From: Conus ventricosus
Taxonomy: Eukaryota; Mollusca; Gastropoda; Neogastropoda; Conidae
Direction of reading: 5' to 3'
NCBI GenBank assembly: GCA_018398815.1
Contig: CM031604.1
Span: 49,845,306-49,909,305, forward strand
DNA length: 64,000 nucleotides
Part shown: piece after piece, positions 27,955-39,715 of the stretch
How the letters are laid out: each line of letters starts with the position of its first letter
How positions within the stretch are numbered: position 1 is the stretch's first letter
Made by a program: the position numbers and the translations under genes
The notes under the pieces: model-generated
Seen by the model: the letters and a program-made list of their open reading frames with translations, nothing else
What the model was told of the DNA's origin: nothing
Database searches by the model: none

Positions 27955-28340
27955 ATTGTCCTTCCATACTGACATTCCATGGTGCATTCCATGTCGTGTA
28001 CCACTCACAGTGAAACATGTTCTTTTAGAGTGTTGGGACTTGCAAGATGTGAGACATAAGCATTTTTGAGCAGATTCCATGAAAATGTTGTTCAGAGATG
28101 TTCCACTGGTGTGATGTTTGATATTTTTGAAAGAGATCAACATTTTCATCTGATCTAAGATTCAACAGAAGAAAGATTTTTTAATGAAATTTCCGGTGCA
28201 TTTTTAAAAGGTGTATTTCAAAGGATTGTGTGAATTTTTTGTGGGTTTTTTTTTTTTCAAAATGACTTGTGAGTTGACACTGACTTCAACACGGTGACAG
28301 CCCTGATATGGTCCTTTACGGTCAGCTGGGCTCTATACAT
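27955..28340 (+). mobile_element. 5'-truncated LINE 3' end (same family as the 44.6 kb LINE)
   Basis: TTCCATGGTGCATTCCATG, AGTGTTGGGACTTGCAAGAT and, near the end, GGTGACAGCCCTGATATGG...GGTCAGCTGGGC match the reverse complement of about 44,560-44,960. This is the last ~380 bp of the LINE in plus orientation, diverged and without the GATAA-type tail. Confidence 0.75.
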
Positions 28341-30104
28341 ATTTCTCTCTCCCTTATCACCACCTACTGACATGCCAAACTACAGAGCACAGAACTGAAA
28401 TCAAGAAAGATGGTCCAGATGATGAAGAAATCAGCTTTTAAGCACTAGTGCTCACTTTTTGCTGTATCATGTCAACCAATTCTGTGTTGTTTACAAGTAG
28501 AGAAAAACAGGACCCTTGATGAGATCATGCTGAAAGTGAAAGCAGTCTGAAAACTATTGGCAACTCCACTCAACAATGATTTTCAGACTTCTATGGGCCT
28601 GATTTCCCACCCGATTCTCAAAAGTGGCATCCCTCTATTGCTGGAAAAGCCAGAGGGAATTCTGTACAAGCCTGAATGGAACAGAACAAACTGTGCTGAG
28701 CCTGAAAGATGATTTTCAGATTTTTTTTTTAATGTGACAGAAGAGCCTAAAAGCGCATACAAACTTATACTGTGGATGGACAATGGGAAAAACCCACTAT
28801 AGTCGCTTTATTCAGACACAACCGAAAAAGGTCACTGACTTTTCAAGCAGTGTTCTTGTCACTGATTTTGTGATTTCTTTAAATGTCGATTTCATGAGTC
28901 TCAGCTACATATCAGCAACTAAAGTTCTATCTGAAAATCTAGGAATGGCATCTCATGCAGGTAACAACTGTCTTCAAAACTATGGACACCTGTACTTGTG
29001 ACTCATAAACTACAAACACTCATACTCATAGTTCTACTAGAAACTTGAACAAACCCAGCTACCAGCTGACTGATCTGTGTGTGCATAAGTAATGTTAATG
29101 TAACACAGGTGATGATACTTTGTACCTGTTTTAAGTATGTGGATGCCAATATATGTATGGGATATATGGATGCCAATGAAAGTAAGAAAAATCTGGCATG
29201 CATTTATTTTTTTCCTTTCATAGTACAAAGGTACAAATTTTTGTTTTTAAAGTTTGTTAAGCGCTTGACAAAAATATATGGTTCTTGAAAAATGAATGCC
29301 TCTGGCATTTTACTTTTCCAAATACAAAATATTCAGCATATAACTGGTGACTGCTACAGATCTTTCACCCTCACTGTTTAAACTGCAAACATGAAAGCAG
29401 AGCCTGGAGTGTACTCAAACTCATGTATCTGCAAGCAGGCAAACATTTTTATGACAGTATGTTTCTAAAGATAGGAATCTGTTATCATATTGAACAAAAA
29501 GTTTTTTTGTTTTTCTTTGTAACTATCTGTCAACCTATTTTACATTTTCAGTTAATCACAAAGTTTTACAAAAGACTGCACACACTTTATCACAAAACCA
29601 TTTGATGTCTTACAGCCGATCAAACTATGACTCAAGAGCCAGACTGAAGAACCCGTTACTTCAGTGTCTATTTTGACTGAGAAGGCAAAGGCCAAAACAG
29701 GATCTATGGAAAGGACAGAAATAACCCAGTATGTGTATTTGCCATTTACTTATGACAAAAAAGCTCATTCACTCCAGTTTTGAGTTAATCTGACAAGAGG
29801 CTACTCACCGCACTGGATAGCATGTTTACAAGAAAATGTACAAAGATCCAAGACCAGTCAATGTCTATTCTCCCTGTACACCCTTCCCCAACAAGGAACT
29901 TGAAAACACCAAAATGCAAGAAAAAGGGACAGCCGCCCTAATCATGTTCTAGATGAGGTCAGCAAGCAATTTATGTCTGCCCTAATGATTTCAAGTGATC
30001 CCATTTCTCTTCGATGCAAAGAAATAAAAAAACAATTTTGTTCATTCATGCCTTACACTCCAACATGAAATCCCATTAAAAGCAACAACAACAACAAAAC
30101 ATAC
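28341..30104. other. SRPK intron 3, nothing recognised
   Basis: Unique AT-rich sequence, no coding or repeat structure I can support. Confidence 0.65.
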
Positions 30105-30211
30105 CTTTGCAATAATCACGAGGGTCTTCCTGTTCATCATCATCAGAGCCCAAAATTTCCTCATCTTCTTCATCTTCAAAGTCTTGCTCATGTTTCTTGG
30201 ACTCATCAAAC
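30105..30211 (-). CDS. SRPK: SRPK exon 3: acidic N-terminal motif
   Basis: 107 bp from acceptor TTTTTCAG to donor GTATGT. Encodes FDESKKHEQDFEDEEDEEIL then GSDDDEQEDPRDYCKG. EEILGSDDDEQEDP and DYCKG immediately before the kinase domain are hallmarks of SRPKs. Needs two bases from an upstream exon. Confidence 0.96.
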
Positions 30212-31993
30212 CTGAAAAAAAAAGTAAGCAATAAATCAATGCGTAACTAGCAAAGTTAGACGGTACTGTGCACATTTGTCTCACCACACCTCAGTGAGTC
30301 AGGAGAATGACATTAATAATTTAGTCGTCAGAAGAATGAGGAAACAAACACAAAACTATGGCTGGCAAAGAACCCGTATACAAAATCCAGAAAGTAAAGA
30401 AACCTCAGAAAGAAGACAAATGGACCAAAAACGAAGGTGGGAAGATGGATGAATACACACACATACTACCAAAAGAGAGAGCGAGAATTCAAATCCTTAG
30501 GCCATCAGCTCCTAGAAAAGAACAACAAAATATAATTACAAAGAACACTAGAAAAGGAATATAACTGTGTCAGCTTCTACTCATACACTTTACTCCTTTC
30601 TCTGTATACTCCCCCCCACCCCCCCCCCACGACTCTATTTAAAAATACATATATTTTCTTTAAAATTAGTTTCTTTTTCACAATTTCTTTTTCACAATAT
30701 CAAAGATATAAATGCCAATGTACTTTTTTCTTCTTAAAAAAAGTTTTCACATTTTGCTGATTGTGTTCAAGATAGTAATTTTATCATTAAATATTAACTT
30801 CTGATTTAGTTGAACAAAAATACATGCTGGGAAAATTCATGAACACAATTATTACTTTAAAAAGTCTGCTGTTTCATGTACATAGGATGGGTGATACACA
30901 AAGTGATTTTTTTCAACAGTTCTGCCGGGCAGATAAAAGTATTCTCTTAGCTCATTATCATTTTCTAAATGCTGCACAGGTTGATGGTTTGATAGCATTC
31001 AGATGCTTCACAATCTACTCCAACTATTCTAATTGCTGTTTGCAAAGGAAGTAGTTCATCTTAGGATCTGCAAACCAGCCTGACATACTTAATTCAGCAT
31101 ACAGGCTAAAGATCTTGCTGAAGGATTAAGAGCGAGAGTGAGAGACAGACAGACAGACAGAGAGGGACAGAGTGAGAGACAGAAAGAGAGACAACTACAG
31201 AAAACACATGTATGTGTGAGAATAAAGCACACTGTGAAGTCTTCAATACCTTCCAGGCCATTTTCAGCCCTACCCTCATCCCATATCCCCACACCCACCC
31301 TCCCATTCCCATCCCTTCCCCAACTTTTTTTTCTCTCAAGAGCTGTAGGACTGCCTGATGCTTTCAAGAAAATGGATTCAGCAACAAATCATAGCCTCAT
31401 ATTACTTTCCACTGGGATGATGTAATGAAAAGTAGGGCAGAGAAAGGCAGGAGACATGAAAGATGGTTAGGACAGAAAACATCTATGCACATAATCAAAG
31501 ATGTATACCTTACGCTGACTTACAAAGCTCAAAAACTTTTTCCCTTTCTCAACATGTGATATTAGATATAACTTCAACCATCATCACCTAAATGAATGAT
31601 GGCTAGAATGACATGACATTAAAAAAAAAAAAGAAGGCGGATATCTTTATTATGCACATGTACACACATATAAAACAGAACAAAGAAAGAAAAAATGCGC
31701 ATGAGCATGTCACTAGAACAGTAAAACTACATCTGGAAATAAGCAACCAAAATGAAAAAACAACAAAAAAACCTGAACATTACTGACACAACTGACAACT
31801 AGGTACATGCAGTGCAATGCAAAGGCAAAAGAACAGTCACTGCTAACAATGCTTTATCGATTAATGATCAATGCAAGAGAATCCAAGTCAAATGATTTAC
31901 TGTACTGGCAACTGTTTGTTTATTTGTCTTGCAGTATTTTATCTTTTCATAAATCTAAGTAATCACCGTATGAAAGTTATGTTTCTTAAACTA

Positions 31994-31996
<3 letters not shown>

Positions 31997-32047
<51 letters not shown>

Positions 32048-32062
32048 ATGTGTGTGTGTGTG
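31997..32062. repeat. (GT)n microsatellite
   Basis: About 30 units with one ACAT interruption. Confidence 0.95.
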
Positions 32063-32150
32063 TTTTAGAAATCTAAATCTTATGCATGGCTGTATGAGAG
32101 GAAGTTTCTTAGGTCTGTTCATGCACAGTAAAACACACACACTCTTATGT

Positions 32151-32152
<2 letters not shown>

Positions 32153-32215
<63 letters not shown>

Positions 32216-32242
32216 TGCATGCACACGCTCACACACACACAC
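32153..32242. repeat. (CA)n microsatellite
   Basis: About 29 CA units, then GCATGCATGCACACG and a few more CA units. Confidence 0.95.
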
Positions 32243-32413
32243 ATGCACGCTGAGGAGAATCAACACACAAATGAATGCTTTTTAACTGATTTTTTTATGG
32301 GGGAAAGGAATAAGCACCATGTGACTTTTTTCAAGTCGCATGTTAAAGCATAATATTGATGAATTACAAAAGCTTTTTCTAACATAGAAAAGAAAACTGC
32401 AAAAAGCAAGCAA

Positions 32414-32417
<4 letters not shown>

Positions 32418-32494
<77 letters not shown>
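32418..32494. repeat. (GA)n microsatellite
   Basis: About 38 uninterrupted GA units. Confidence 0.95.
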
Positions 32495-32497
<3 letters not shown>

Positions 32498-33483
32498 ATA
32501 AACATGTTCATTCGCATCATCAAGAGGTCACTCCAACTTGCCTTGCTATATATAGAAACTGAAAGTCTCTGACATTTAAAACTTGGATCAAAAGAACTGG
32601 CAATAACAACATTGTGAGGAAAGCAGCAGGCTGGGGGGGAAAGGAGAGGAGGTAGGGATGGAAGGCGAGTGAGAAAGACACTAAGAGAAAGAGAGAGAGA
32701 GAAAGTGAGAGGGAGAGTTCCCTCATGTATCTGGTGTATAAAAAAAAAAGGGAAAAAAAAGGGGGAAAAAAGCTTAATTTAGCTGAGTTGTTGATATGTC
32801 TAATCATTTACGTTATACAATTACAAACTGTCAATTTCTTTTCTGTCCTGGCTGAATGTAACAACAGCAGCACTGATTAACTGATACAGATCTGACACCT
32901 GACAAACTGGTTTCAACAGCGAAATCTTTAAGTTCGCATCTTCGCTCCCTATGCTTATAGTTATACTAGAAAATCTACTTTTCTTAAACATTACCATTAT
33001 CTATTTTTGGCAGAGTGGGCAGGGGTGGGAGGTGCCCCTGTGTATGCACTGCCTACATGTGTCCCTGATCAGAAGCTTGTTCTGAAAACTGCATTCATGC
33101 GGAATCCATGTATTTGTCAATGTGGGCATGCCTGTGTATCGTGACTCCACACAGCGCCTATACACAATGTCTGTAGGAGAGTATCTGTATGCAATGCATG
33201 TCTCAAACGGAATTACAGAAACATAACAATAAAAGTCAGGAAGTAAATGATGTCATGAAATCTGACTATGAACAAAACTAAATTTAACACACAGCATGAC
33301 TATCTTTATTTACAGTTATTCAATCTATCCCAACAGTTTAAACCTTGTAAAAAGAAAACATTCAAGTCATGCTGACTTTAATACTTAAAAAAAAAAAAAA
33401 AAAAAATTCAGGCATGAACTAGGGAACAGCATTGACCATGGAAATGGCTGAAAATGAAAAGGGTCCCATCTGGCAACACTCAC

Positions 33484-33564
33484 GAAGCTGCAGAGGAAGC
33501 GTCACTGTCTGAACAACTAGTACTACTTTCGCTGGCACTGCTCCAATACTCCTTTTTGGCTTTC
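33484..33564 (-). CDS. SRPK: Candidate SRPK exon 2: Ser-rich N-terminus
   Basis: The acceptor (poly-T tract then AAAG) and donor GTGAGT delimit 81 bp. It encodes KAKKEYWSSASESSTSCSDS then DASSAA, with two bases left that complete serine with the first base of exon 3. Basic and Ser-rich sequence before the acidic motif fits SRPK N-termini, which are poorly conserved, so support is splice phase and composition only. Confidence 0.55.
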
Positions 33565-33888
33565 CTTTAAAAAAAAAAAAAAAAAGAAAGAAAGAAAAAA
33601 AAAGAATCATCCATCTCCAAACCACTGTAAACTTTCCCCAGCAGTCCCCTGCTCGACTGCCTCTGTGATCAGCCATAATTTTTTGCCCACTTGCAGTGAA
33701 GAGACGGCAGACTAGATCAGAGAAGCAATAACCTATTGCCACTATGTTTTCATTATTCATGTTGTCATTATTTATTATCAAGAAATTAAAAAAAACAAAA
33801 ACAAACAAAAAGTCTGGCCACTTGAGCAAAAGTCCGCCATTCATTTGAAGCATTTCAAACATTTTCTTCACATTCTTAAATAACATTC

Positions 33889-33894
<6 letters not shown>

Positions 33895-33977
<83 letters not shown>
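33895..33977. repeat. (GA)n microsatellite
   Basis: About 41 units with one GACA interruption. Confidence 0.95.
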
Positions 33978-33980
<3 letters not shown>

Positions 33981-34299
33981 ACCCTTAAATCATGCTCAAG
34001 ACAACCTACATCCTTAATGCTACTTTCTGAAACAAACAAATCTTGGAAACAGAACCATTCATTACCATTCTGGAACTGTACTTCTTTTTGCACAATTAAT
34101 CACAGACAGTAGCAGTCTCTGTAGAATGTAATTCTCATAAATTTACTAAATGGAAAGAATGACAAGAGAGACATAAAGCAAAAGAACCCGAAAGTCAGCG
34201 GGACTCGAAACTGATCAAAAGTCTTTGATGACTTGGCGAGATAGTAAGGAGGAAGAGATGGCCGACAGAGGAAAGCATCATTCTAGAGGGTGAGAGAGA

Positions 34300-34368
34300 C
34301 ACACAGAGAGAGGGCGGGGAGGGGGGGACAGGAGGGGGAGGAGAAAGAGAGAGGGGGGAGAGAGAGAG

Positions 34369-34436
<68 letters not shown>
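34300..34436. repeat. GA-rich interrupted microsatellite
   Basis: GA units mixed with GGGGA blocks, then long pure (GA)n. Confidence 0.9.
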
Positions 34437-34532
34437 ACAAGTTACTACCTGCTGGAGCAGAAATTTGCGGAAGGCAGGACACTTCAGTCTTCGTAAGTAT
34501 AAAAACACTCTTGGCATTTCCTACTCGTGGTG

Positions 34533-34535
<3 letters not shown>

Positions 34536-34604
<69 letters not shown>

Positions 34605-34619
34605 TGAGTGAGTGAGTGA

Positions 34620-34659
<40 letters not shown>

Positions 34660-34672
34660 TGTGTGTGTGTGT
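34536..34672. repeat. Compound (GA)n-(GT)n microsatellite
   Basis: (GA)n passes through GAGTGAGT into (GT)n. The same GA/GT junction type recurs at 37,126-37,285. Confidence 0.95.
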
Positions 34673-35358
34673 GCAGGTGCGTGCATGGAGGTAAAGAGGG
34701 AACAGGCAGGAGGGTGTGACATGGCTATATATATATATTGCATATGTTTGCACAAGTATGCATATCTGATGCACACTTCTCTCCTATGCATGCATTCATA
34801 GACACACATACATTCCTGCCCTAAATCATACTGAAACCCTGCTGCAATGCAAACTGATATTACTTCAACTGAGTGTTTATGTGGACACCTGAACAATCTG
34901 ACACAGTGAAAACAGTACCTCCAAGCCGACTCCCTAGCTTAACCCCACTTTTAGGCAGAATCTATGCTGGTAGAAGAGATGGTTAAATTGAGAATAAACT
35001 ATAGTAACTGAGTGTACACTGACAGCTGTAATCGTATGAAAGCCTCTCTGCATGTGTCTGCTTCAAACAGTCAGAGTAAATGCTGAGGAGGTAATATTAC
35101 TGACAAACCCTGAAAGATGGTTCCTTCACTACCATTTAAGTATGTAAATATTGCAAAACAAGAACAGAAAAAATGTTATGAAGGATATTTGTTTTTGTTA
35201 TGTCATACAATGTGACAGAAGGGTGGGGGACAGGGCTTATTTTTGTCACTGGTAACAAAACTTGTGGATAAATAAGACTCAATATGATGGTCACTTGAAG
35301 TTGAAGGCTTCTCATATGAAGAGAAGGTCTGCATCTCAGTATGATTAAAAGAAGTGCT

Positions 35359-35359
35359 T

Positions 35360-35441
<82 letters not shown>

Positions 35442-35451
35442 AGAGAGAGAC
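35359..35451. repeat. (GA)n microsatellite
   Basis: GA blocks with single-base phase breaks, followed at 35,455 by a short piece resembling the LINE tail (TTGCTTATAGCCCAGC). Confidence 0.9.
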
Positions 35452-35454
35452 AGC

Positions 35455-35490
35455 CAATGTTGCTTATAGCCCAGCTGACAGCAAAGGGCC
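35455..35490 (-). mobile_element. Very short LINE 3'-end fragment (diverged)
   Basis: AATGTTGCTTATAGCCCAGC and the following TGACAGCAAAGGGCC match the tail of the 44.6 kb LINE (AATGTTGCTTATAGCCCAGC, CGACCGTAGAGGGCC). It abuts (GA)n instead of a GATAA tail. Confidence 0.55.
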
Positions 35491-35547
35491 AAAGAAGAGC
35501 TTGATCATTACTATTTTCAAACTGCTGGCATTATCAAAAAAAAAGAG

Positions 35548-35635
35548 AGAAAAATTTCGAAATAGAGTTTGTTTCTAGAAACAAACTTTATTTCGAAATT
35601 TTACTTCGTTCGCCGCCATCAGTCACTCCATTTTG
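35548..35635 (+). mobile_element. Miniature foldback element (88 bp)
   Basis: A 50-bp near-perfect palindrome (35,552-35,601; left half AAATTTCGAAATAGAGTTTG, centre TTTCTAGAAA) is followed by a 34-nt unpaired tail. The tail reads TTCGTTCGCCGCCATCAGTC then ACTCCATTTTGA. That tail is nearly identical to the tail of foldback 2 at 48,700-48,744, and ATAGAGTTTGTTT also matches its arm end. AAAAAAAAAGAG is duplicated on both sides (35,536-35,547 and 35,636-35,647). Confidence 0.75.
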
Positions 35636-37082
35636 AAAAAAAAAGAGGGCAAAACAAAGAAAAACAGGCATGCAGCACATCAACTGTGAATGTACACCAC
35701 ATTTGTATATGGGTTTCTTGAAGTGGGGTACTGATTATTTGTTCAATGATGTACAAAATCCACCAGAGGAATATAGGTATACAAGACTTGCACCTATCAC
35801 CTGTTGGAAAAAAAAATTCTATTACTGCATTGCACTCCAATACCTTTCATACCCTAAGTTCAGTAACACGGAATAATTCAATAACCAAGCATTTTGTCAC
35901 GGGGAATATGGGCAGAATGAACACACACACACACACACACAAAAGCAAATTGCAATATAAAAAATATTAATTAGATCAACAGCAGCCATGGGCTGCTATG
36001 CAAATGAAAAAAGAAACAAGACAACCAAACCTTATGTCATCAAAATGAGATGCACATAAATGCACAATTTCTTTTCACTTCAATCTTAATGTAACATTGC
36101 GACAGAGTATGTAGTCTGTGTATGCTTACAAGTGTGCACAAATGCACGTGAACAAGCAAACACTGAAACAGGCAAGTCACAATACATTAAAAGGTTAGAA
36201 CTGACAAATGATAAAAACTGAAATGTGAATGCATGTGTATGTTTACATCTATCTCCACTTGAAAGTAGTTGTTCAATAAAAATGTCCAGTCACTAAGTGC
36301 CCAACGTCCCAACACTGTGAACAGTGGACAAAGCAGTTCTGAGAGCAGTAACTCAGTCACCAGGTACATGGCAAAATGACAACACCTTTTCACTTAAGCA
36401 ACAGCACACCTCTTCCCCCACCATAAAGCTCTATATCTAAACCTCAATACCCGAATACACTAGCTTTGTAGCATTTAACCAAAAAAACAAACAAACCACA
36501 ACGACCAAAAAAAAAAAAAAGATTCTCATTTGCAGACACAAAAAATCACCAGCATAATCACATCAATCAGATGCAATGCTAAGGATGAACACTCATCTTG
36601 TGGCTAAGCAGGTACAAAATTTAAAATGAAATAAGTAACGGAACCACTCTGAACAGCTGCAAGTTCAAACATTCATTCTCTCTTTCTGGTTACAACAATT
36701 TAAACAAAACTTGCATTTTCGCAATGTACATGCACTTGTTCTCTCAAATCGTTCATTCCTGATGAGCAGCCGGAAAAGTTAAGTTGTTTTGGAGAGGTAC
36801 ATACTTGCAAGACATAGGTCACAGCAAGGCAAACCTCTGAAATGAACTGCAGGGTGAAAAAAAATCCATCAAATAACATAACTACAGATCTCTGGGCATT
36901 GAGAGAAGAAAACCGAAGAAGGTAATGGGAGGTGAAGAGCCGTTTGTACTGGCATTAAAGTAGAAAAAAATATCTGAAAATAAAGAGATCCTTGACAAAA
37001 GATAAATAAAGACAAATATTAAAAGTGCCAGTCTCACTCTTTCTCCTTTCTCTCAGTGGAATGGTGGGAAGGAGAAAATCTG

Positions 37083-37285
<203 letters not shown>

Positions 37286-37721
37286 AAGTACTGCGCTAAC
37301 CTATTTGGTAGATTTACCAACTGGTCAAAAACATGTAGAGAGAGAAGTCTCTCTCTCCACTTCATAAATTGACTCATTTTATAGGCCAGCTTGCTTTTAC
37401 AGACCCATGCATATTTTCAATCTCCAAAATATTTTCAAAATAACCTACACCTAACAACTGGTATATAACATAAAACTCAAGAGTTCATAAGCAGATCTTT
37501 TGAAAAATTGAATCTGTAAAGTGTCAGGAAAAAATTCCAACAAGTCACAGCTGAACATTTTAGTTTTGCTCAAATGAAGGCATTTAGCATCAAAATGAAA
37601 TATATATTTTGCACTCTTTTTGTTAACATTCTTAAACATGCTTTCGAAAATTCAATACTGCCAGTTCGAAGGTTGTGTAGGGCGTGAGTGAGTGAATGCG
37701 AGAGTGTGAGTGTGAGTGTTT

Positions 37722-37724
<3 letters not shown>

Positions 37725-37788
<64 letters not shown>

Positions 37789-37893
37789 CGTGCATGCGTG
37801 CGCACATGCAAACCGTCAAGAATGTGTGCACGTGCACAAAATGTGTGTGTGTGTGTGTGTGTGTGCGTGTGTGTGCGCGTGTGCGTGCGTGCG
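37725..37893. repeat. (GT)n microsatellite with (CG)n
   Basis: About 28 GT units, CGCGCGCG, a 50-bp unique stretch, then further GT/GC units. Confidence 0.95.
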
Positions 37894-38001
37894 TGTGTGA
37901 GAGAGAATGTGTATGCATGCGCATGAGTGCACGCTCATTTATATCCATGCGAGTGTACACACATGCGAGCATGCATCCAGGTACATATCAATTGTACTCA
38001 C

Positions 38002-38189
38002 AAACAATTTCCTCTGGAGGGTGAAGAAAGTGACACAGAAGATAATGACCCTGACGGCAAGGAACCTGAGGATAGGGATGAACCTGAAGGAAGCAACCCA
38101 GAGGAAAGGGTGGACGATGGGAGGGTAGTTGAAGGTTGGATTGGTGACACTGCTGGAAGCTGACAATTGTCGCCGTCAGTGTGAACCAT
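38002..38189 (-). CDS. SRPK: Candidate SRPK exon 1 (start codon, Ser/Pro-rich)
   Basis: ATG at 38,189 has G at -3 and G at +4. The frame reads MVHTDGDNCQLPAVSPIQPS, then Ser/Pro/Leu-rich repeats (SSGLLPSGSSLSSGSLPSGS) and SSPSRGNC, to a good donor GTGAGT at 37,996-38,001. It leaves two bases, exactly the phase candidate exon 2 needs. SRPK2 proteins begin with Pro/Ser-rich sequence. Against it: the opposite strand is also open and strongly acidic (GEESDTEDNDPDGKEPEDRD), so the true coding strand is not certain. Confidence 0.4.
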
Positions 38190-39479
38190 GTCGCATTATG
38201 ACACAATTAGTACTCCAGTTTGTTGCAGTGAAATCTCCCAGAAACAGGCAAAGAAGTGAAATCACTGACAAAACATAGAACACAAAGATGTGCTGATAAA
38301 TAGTGTCTTCTCATTTCTGCCCTCAAAACATCTGTCAAGCCTCCTGTGACACGATCAACAGTTTTCAATATTGGGTCTCTGCACAAGAATTTGACTTCTG
38401 ATCCTCTGAGGAACCCATGAATAAGCCACAGCTGACCCACACCTCAGCTGTCCACCCACAAGCTGCTGTCTGTGATCATCTGTGAATACCAATAGCCAAG
38501 TGCAAGTGATGTCAGAAAGTCAACACCACAAAAATCAATAGACAGCCTGCATAGTCAACAGGCTCAGCCCACAGACAAACCAATTTCCAAGTTAGCAATG
38601 GAGGGTAAAACTGCAATACTCTTGAAAGCTTTTGAGTGTCAAAGCACTTTTTTTCTCCATTTTTGCCCTCACATCCTGCCCATTTTCTTTCGAAGCAGGG
38701 GAAAAAATCAGCACTGATGCTCTTCGTAACTGTGTTAAACAAATGCCACATGCCAAAGCTCTAGCAGAGATATATCTTGTTCATAAAGATTTTAATGCTC
38801 TGAGACAGGTTGTTTAAGATTTAATCTTAGAAAAAGGAATACCAAATATGAGTGAAAAGGTAAATTTTTGTACATACACTGTCATAACCATTATTCATAA
38901 GCCATGTAAACTAAGTAAATGTTTGAGCATTGGATTCTCTGTTAAATGAAGTTGTATGTAAAGTTTGAACTAGTTTTTTTTTCCAATCTCTATCTCCACT
39001 TCATCTGACCTGAAAGTGTCTGGAGTTATACTCCACTCCACTCCCTCTTACCTATGTATCCACATACAGAGTTGCATATACAAATAATTTTAGATTTAAA
39101 ATGCCATGTCCAGCAGTGGCAAGTTACAACAAAACATGAACACTAAGCAAACCCCAGGATTCTTGAAGAGGAGACTGGCATCATCAAGCACTTCCCAATT
39201 ATTCACCAAAATGCTGTGACAGACACTCGACTAAATATGACATGTCACCTTTCTAACCCTTTACAATATCAACCATCATCACACCATCCTCCTCCTGTAT
39301 CAGCTGAACAGACAAAGTGCAAAGGAGTAAATTTCCCTTGCAAAACTGAAACAAATTTTGTTTATATTCATTCCATTTTAGCCAAATGAATTTTTTTTTT
39401 CTGTACACACTCAAACTCACACCAGACATGAACCTAGAAATCAAAAGTGCTAAGCTGAACCCAGAAGTGTTTGCAGAAC
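38190..39479. other. Upstream region, nothing recognised
   Basis: If exon 1 at 38,189 is right, the SRPK promoter or 5' UTR should lie here. I see no clear TATA, initiator or CpG island. Confidence 0.4.
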
Positions 39480-39715
39480 ATCTCTGAACAGGTTTTCACG
39501 GCGTCTGAGATCACTGTCCCAATATCTCTGTAACAGCTTGTTTTATAGTGAACATGGTACATTACCTGATTGCACCGAGGAGCTACTTCACCTTTTTAAA
39601 AGACGTGAGTGGGTGTGAAAAGAATGGCCTGTGTGTAGTCGGCACAAAACTGTTTCTTTAGAGCCGCCAGTGGGAGATGATGAAAACTTTTTATGATCTG
39701 GACGGGGATTTGAAA
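39480..39715 (-). mobile_element. Diverged LINE fragment
   Basis: AGCTACTTCACCTTTTTAAA, GTCGGCACAAAACTGTTTCT and GATCTGGACGGGGATTTGAA track the C-terminal coding part of the LINE at about 44,935-45,075 (AGCTTCTTCACTCTTTAAAA, GCCGGCACAGAACTGTTTCC, GTTTGGACGGATCTGAAA). An old, truncated copy. Confidence 0.65.

Larger units (their letters stand above)
30212..33483. other. SRPK intron 2, simple-repeat rich
   Basis: Contains (GT)n at 31,997-32,062, (CA)n at 32,153-32,213, (GA)n at 32,418-32,494 and a GA-rich stretch at 31,130-31,190. No other features recognised. Confidence 0.75.

Noticed and set aside
34195..34896. 233-codon minus-strand open frame rich in Ser-Leu
   Set aside because: Produced by (GA)n/(CT)n repeats; no domain and no coding composition outside the repeat.
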